A stretch of 64,000 bases of DNA from JBGSIC01 sp041751875 (GTDB taxonomy: Bacteria; Bdellovibrionota; FAC87; UBA2466; JACKAF01), in NCBI GenBank assembly GCA_041751875.1, contig JBGSIC010000021.1, forward strand, positions 1-64,000, in the 5' to 3' direction. Shown piece by piece: positions 61,398-64,000 of this stretch. How positions within the stretch are numbered: position 1 is the first letter of the stretch; every line of letters begins with the position of its first letter. Both the position numbers and the translations under genes were made by a program. The notes beneath the pieces were generated by a model. It made no database searches. It saw nothing but the letters and a program-made list of their open reading frames with translations, and was not told the origin of the DNA.

Positions 61398-62376
61398 GCT
61401 GATTTTAGTCGCGGTGGGACTCGCTTCAGGTCTCGCTATCAGTGAACTTGCGTTACGAATAATAGAACGAACGAATGCTTTTTCTCCTTCCGTTAAAGCC
61501 TATCTCCGTTCTTATGACCCCCTTTTTCGAAGAACCGGGGGAGGGCACTGGGAAGCCATTCCTGGAGCCCGCCGAGAACACATTCGGATCAACAGCGCAG
61601 GATTTCGAGGCGAAGAACACTCCTCAACCTCGTCACAAACATTGCGGTTAGCGATACTGGGAGATTCGGAAGCTTTCGGTGAAAAGCTACCTGAAGAATC
61701 CCTTTTATCGTCAGTAACTCAGAAGACACTGGGATCCCTACTAAATCGGCCGGTAGAGGTATTAAACTATGGAATTCCAGGCTACAACATCCATCAGGAG
61801 TACAAAGTCCTCCAAAAAAATGTTCTGCCCACTAAACCTCATGCGGTCGTCCTTTATTACGTTCTAAACGACGCTTCGCTGAAACAAAGCGCATGGCTAA
61901 TCCCGCCGACAAAAAGTTACCGTTTTTTGCACACCGCCCGCTTATTAAGCTACATTCGGAATCGACCTGAACGCCAGGTGGACTGGGAGAGCAACGCCAA
62001 AGAAATTCAAAAACATCATACAGAGAATTTTGCTCGAGTGACTCAGATCCTTCGTTCGATGGCCCAGAAACTTGAAGAGCAGCATATTCTCTTTTATCTC
62101 TTGATCTGCCCAGAACTCTCTGGCTTTGAAAGTTTCGACCAAAATCCCTTTGGCCCCCTCTATGATGACATCAAAAAGCTCGAGGCTAAGAATCTCAAAG
62201 TCATCGATCCCCTTCCTGCATTTGAACGGTCCGGCCGTCCCCCGCGGTCTTTTTGGGTGGATTCAGAAGACGAGCACAAAAGTGCCGAAGCCACTCTCCT
62301 CGTCTCCCAAGTGCTGACCGAGCGTTTAAGCCTAGACCGCTCCCTTGTGGGCACACTTCCCCAGTCAAAAAACTAA
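61372..62376 (+). CDS. Membrane-anchored GDSL/SGNH-like protein
   Basis: A 334-residue protein from the ATG at 61372. One N-terminal hydrophobic helix (LILVAVGLASGLAISELAL) is followed by an SGNH-type fold: LAILGDSEAFGE (GDS serine), a conserved NYGIPGYN block and VLYYVLNDASL for the N/D region. The last block with a catalytic His is not certain (FWVDSEDEHKSAEA). It probably faces the periplasm, perhaps as an esterase or acetyltransferase on a polysaccharide. It overlaps rnhA by 26 bp. Confidence 0.7.
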   Translation: MKLSTTTSKLILVAVGLASGLAISELALRIIERTNAFSPSVKAYLRSYDPLFRRTGGGHWEAIPGARREHIRINSAGFRGEEHSSTSSQTLRLAILGDSEAFGEKLPEESLLSSVTQKTLGSLLNRPVEVLNYGIPGYNIHQEYKVLQKNVLPTKPHAVVLYYVLNDASLKQSAWLIPPTKSYRFLHTARLLSYIRNRPERQVDWESNAKEIQKHHTENFARVTQILRSMAQKLEEQHILFYLLICPELSGFESFDQNPFGPLYDDIKKLEAKNLKVIDPLPAFERSGRPPRSFWVDSEDEHKSAEATLLVSQVLTERLSLDRSLVGTLPQSKN

Positions 62377-62436
62377 GCGCCGACGGGAGTTACGGGCTTA
62401 CTAGACAATAAAATGCGGATTTCGTATAAACGTACT

Positions 62437-62455
62437 TGGTGTCGTAATGACACCA
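62437..62455. promoter_or_regulatory. 7-bp inverted repeat before the sensor kinase
   Basis: TGGTGTC-GTAAT-GACACCA is a perfect inverted repeat 18 bp before the GTG at 62473 (it falls inside the frame if translation starts at ATG 62413). It could be an operator. Confidence 0.4.
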
Positions 62456-62472
62456 GGAACGCGGGGCAAGGC

Positions 62473-64000
62473 GTGTCAGTGCCACCAGACGAAAATCACT
62501 CCACCGAATCGATTCCCGGCTTTCTTCCTTTTCGTGTCCCACGCCGGGGGAGACTCTTCACGCACCTTTCGGCAAGCCTTCTAGCCGTTTTGTTTGTGGT
62601 AGGTCTTCAGCAGTTTCCCCTGGATCATCTCAACGGCTTCTTCGGAGATTTGCAGTTCCGACTGCGCCTCTTCCCACGTCCCGTCTCTGACATCGTACTC
62701 ATCGCGTACGACGACCGCAGCGCCGAGCGCTATTACGGCAGCACTACTTTTCCCGCGGAGGAGATTGCTAACGTTTTTGAAAGTTTGGAAACGGAGAAGC
62801 CCCTTGCTGTCGCTTTTTTGGGAGCCATTGACGAGGATCTTTACAGCGCGCCCGAGATTCAAATGATCGAGGAGAGTTTTCAGCGGGTCCCCAAGACGCT
62901 TGTGGGTTACACGGATGATGACTCACTTAATCAGCTACCGCTCAAACCAGTCCTCACAACCGTTGCTTTTTATCCGGGGTTTGTTTCCAGGGATACCTTT
63001 AGCTACGGCGCCGATTCAGTAAGCCGCCGAGCGATGATTACTTTGGGCGGACAACCGACTTTATACGCTGAACTCGCTCGCCTCTATCACAACACGGAGA
63101 CACTTTTTCCGATTAACCACGCTCATCGCTCCGCTGAGGGCAGCGCACTTCAGGTTTACATCAATTGGCAGGGACCGCCCGGAACCTATCCCACTTACAC
63201 AACCGAGCAGGTGACAAGAAAACAATTCAAAGCCGGCACCTTTAAGAACAAAATTGTTCTGCTGGGTTCTAAGCTAAGTGCACATGCCAAGTCGGATTAC
63301 ATTTCCACTCCCTATGCTAGGGGGGCGAAGACTACTTCCCTTTTGGAAGGAGCAGCCCACTCGCTTGGCACCCTAATCCGAAACGACGCCGTTTTTCGTT
63401 CTCCTGCCTGGTTGAATTGGTTGGTGAATATTTCGGTGGCACTCCTAACGGTTAACATCGTCTTATTCTTTTCACCCGTAGTGGGTATTCTTTCCGTTAT
63501 CGCCGAGGTGGTCGTTTTATTCTCGCTCTCGTGGCTCGCCCTCGTTCTTTTTCAGTGCTGGACGGATTTTGCGCATCCTTTTTTGATCGCGTGCTTCGGG
63601 TACTACCTGGTCATCCCGTACCGTCTGGTAAACGAGTACCGCCAGCGCTGGCACTATCAGCAAAAAAGCGAGTTGATGGCGCAGCTAGAACAACTGAAAT
63701 CCAATTTCTTATCTTTGGTTTCGCACGATTTAAAGACACCTATCGCCCGCATTCAAGGCAACGCTGAACTACTCTTATCGAACCCGTCGGTACAAGAGGG
63801 AAAAGACGCAAAGCTCGTTCAAGCGATCATTAATACTGCAGAGAATCTGGGGCAGCACGTTGAGACCATCTTGGATCTAGCTCGAATCGAGAGCGCTGAA
63901 ATTCCCCTTCACCGCACCAGCAAGGACATCAACGCCACTATTTTAGAAGTAATCGAAAGCCGCAAAGCCCTCGCCTTGGAAAAGCAGATCGAAATCCGCA
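62473..64000 (+). CDS. CHASE2-domain sensor histidine kinase (cut by window edge)
   Basis: An open frame of about 509 codons running off the right edge. An N-terminal membrane helix is followed by a CHASE2-type extracellular domain (FGDLQFRLRLFPRP, then VLIAYDDRS, GTFKNKIVLLGS and LEGAAHSLGTLI). Three closely spaced helices (63400-63640) lead to a HisKA dimerisation domain with the phospho-accepting His in SHDLKTP (residue 418, 63724). The ATPase part and any partner regulator are outside. Starts at GTG 62473 or ATG 62413 are possible; neither has an ideal ribosome site. Confidence 0.85.
   Translation, partial: MSVPPDENHSTESIPGFLPFRVPRRGRLFTHLSASLLAVLFVVGLQQFPLDHLNGFFGDLQFRLRLFPRPVSDIVLIAYDDRSAERYYGSTTFPAEEIANVFESLETEKPLAVAFLGAIDEDLYSAPEIQMIEESFQRVPKTLVGYTDDDSLNQLPLKPVLTTVAFYPGFVSRDTFSYGADSVSRRAMITLGGQPTLYAELARLYHNTETLFPINHAHRSAEGSALQVYINWQGPPGTYPTYTTEQVTRKQFKAGTFKNKIVLLGSKLSAHAKSDYISTPYARGAKTTSLLEGAAHSLGTLIRNDAVFRSPAWLNWLVNISVALLTVNIVLFFSPVVGILSVIAEVVVLFSLSWLALVLFQCWTDFAHPFLIACFGYYLVIPYRLVNEYRQRWHYQQKSELMAQLEQLKSNFLSLVSHDLKTPIARIQGNAELLLSNPSVQEGKDAKLVQAIINTAENLGQHVETILDLARIESAEIPLHRTSKDINATILEVIESRKALALEKQIEIR

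Overview
The window reads as a chromosomal segment of a Gram-negative bacterium with an outer membrane: it carries lipid A genes (lpxD, lpxA, lpxB, lpxK, an lpxH-type gene and an acyltransferase), bamD, many lipoproteins with clear lipoboxes, and outer-membrane-type proteins. A TIGR02147-family regulator, an ispE-spoVG pair, a DUF3108 protein, delta-60 repeats and a FliG-C-like protein together point to Bdellovibrionota or a neighbouring 'delta-like' lineage. That placement is inference; the partial 16S gene at the left edge would settle it. There is no sign of phage, insertion sequence or CRISPR. This is dense, mostly core chromosome with small genus-level genes between the conserved blocks.

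Layout. 1-860: 5' half of a 16S rRNA gene on the minus strand with its leader and a consensus promoter, then a gene-free stretch with an unexplained inverted repeat. 1.2-15.7 kb: a patchwork of single genes and short operons (FAD oxidoreductase, UshA-like nucleotidase, HIT, NUDIX, rlmE, TIGR02757, FliG-C-like protein, glpK, radA, SirB1-like protein, split transketolase, rhomboid protease, RDD protein). 15.7-25 kb: envelope-linked genes (dimethylformamidase-like protein, phytochelatin-synthase-like lipoprotein, bamD, TPR protein), a GMP reductase, PilZ, a metzincin-like lipoprotein, a GT4 glycosyltransferase and a methyltransferase. 25-27 kb: bifunctional aldolase/dehydrogenase. 27.2-35.6 kb: a long forward run yacG-lpxD-lpxA-Gfo/Idh-lpxB-lpxK-(acyltransferase+DUF3108)-GT2-cmk, ending at a strong bidirectional terminator facing spoVG-ispE. 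37.1-40.3 kb: an lpxH-type gene coupled to two unusual genes. 40.3-42.9 kb: rpsF-ssb-rpsR-DUF2232-rplI ribosomal operon with terminator. 43-51.2 kb: accessory surface and secreted genes (TIGR02147 regulator with a secreted partner, delta-60 lipoprotein, peroxiredoxin, large VWA-like lipoprotein, outer-membrane-type protein). 51.2-53.6 kb: tRNA-Phe, rdgB, rph and an N-acetylmuramoyl-alanine amidase. 53.8-60.2 kb: queA and the macromolecular synthesis cluster rpsU-yqeY-mpg-dnaG-rpoD, then a CAU tRNA. 60.2-64 kb: zinc-ribbon coiled-coil protein, RNase HI, a GDSL-like membrane protein and a CHASE2 histidine kinase cut by the right edge.

Genes working together: the lpx run makes lipid A from UDP-GlcNAc. 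LpxH is 3 kb away, and the Gfo/Idh gene between lpxA and lpxB hints at a modified (amino-sugar) backbone. The rpsU cluster and the rpsF cluster link translation with replication and transcription. Recurrent design features are exact 4-bp convergent overlaps in which two genes share a stop tetranucleotide, several TTG/GTG starts with good ribosome binding sites, and several genes whose -10 box lies only 6-10 nt before the start codon (likely leaderless). No single unmistakable new multi-gene system is visible. The best candidates for follow-up are the acyltransferase-lipoprotein fusion, the FliG-C-like protein, the phytochelatin-synthase-like lipoprotein, the TIGR02147/GFEIGNG pair and the structured intergenic RNA candidate after rpoD.
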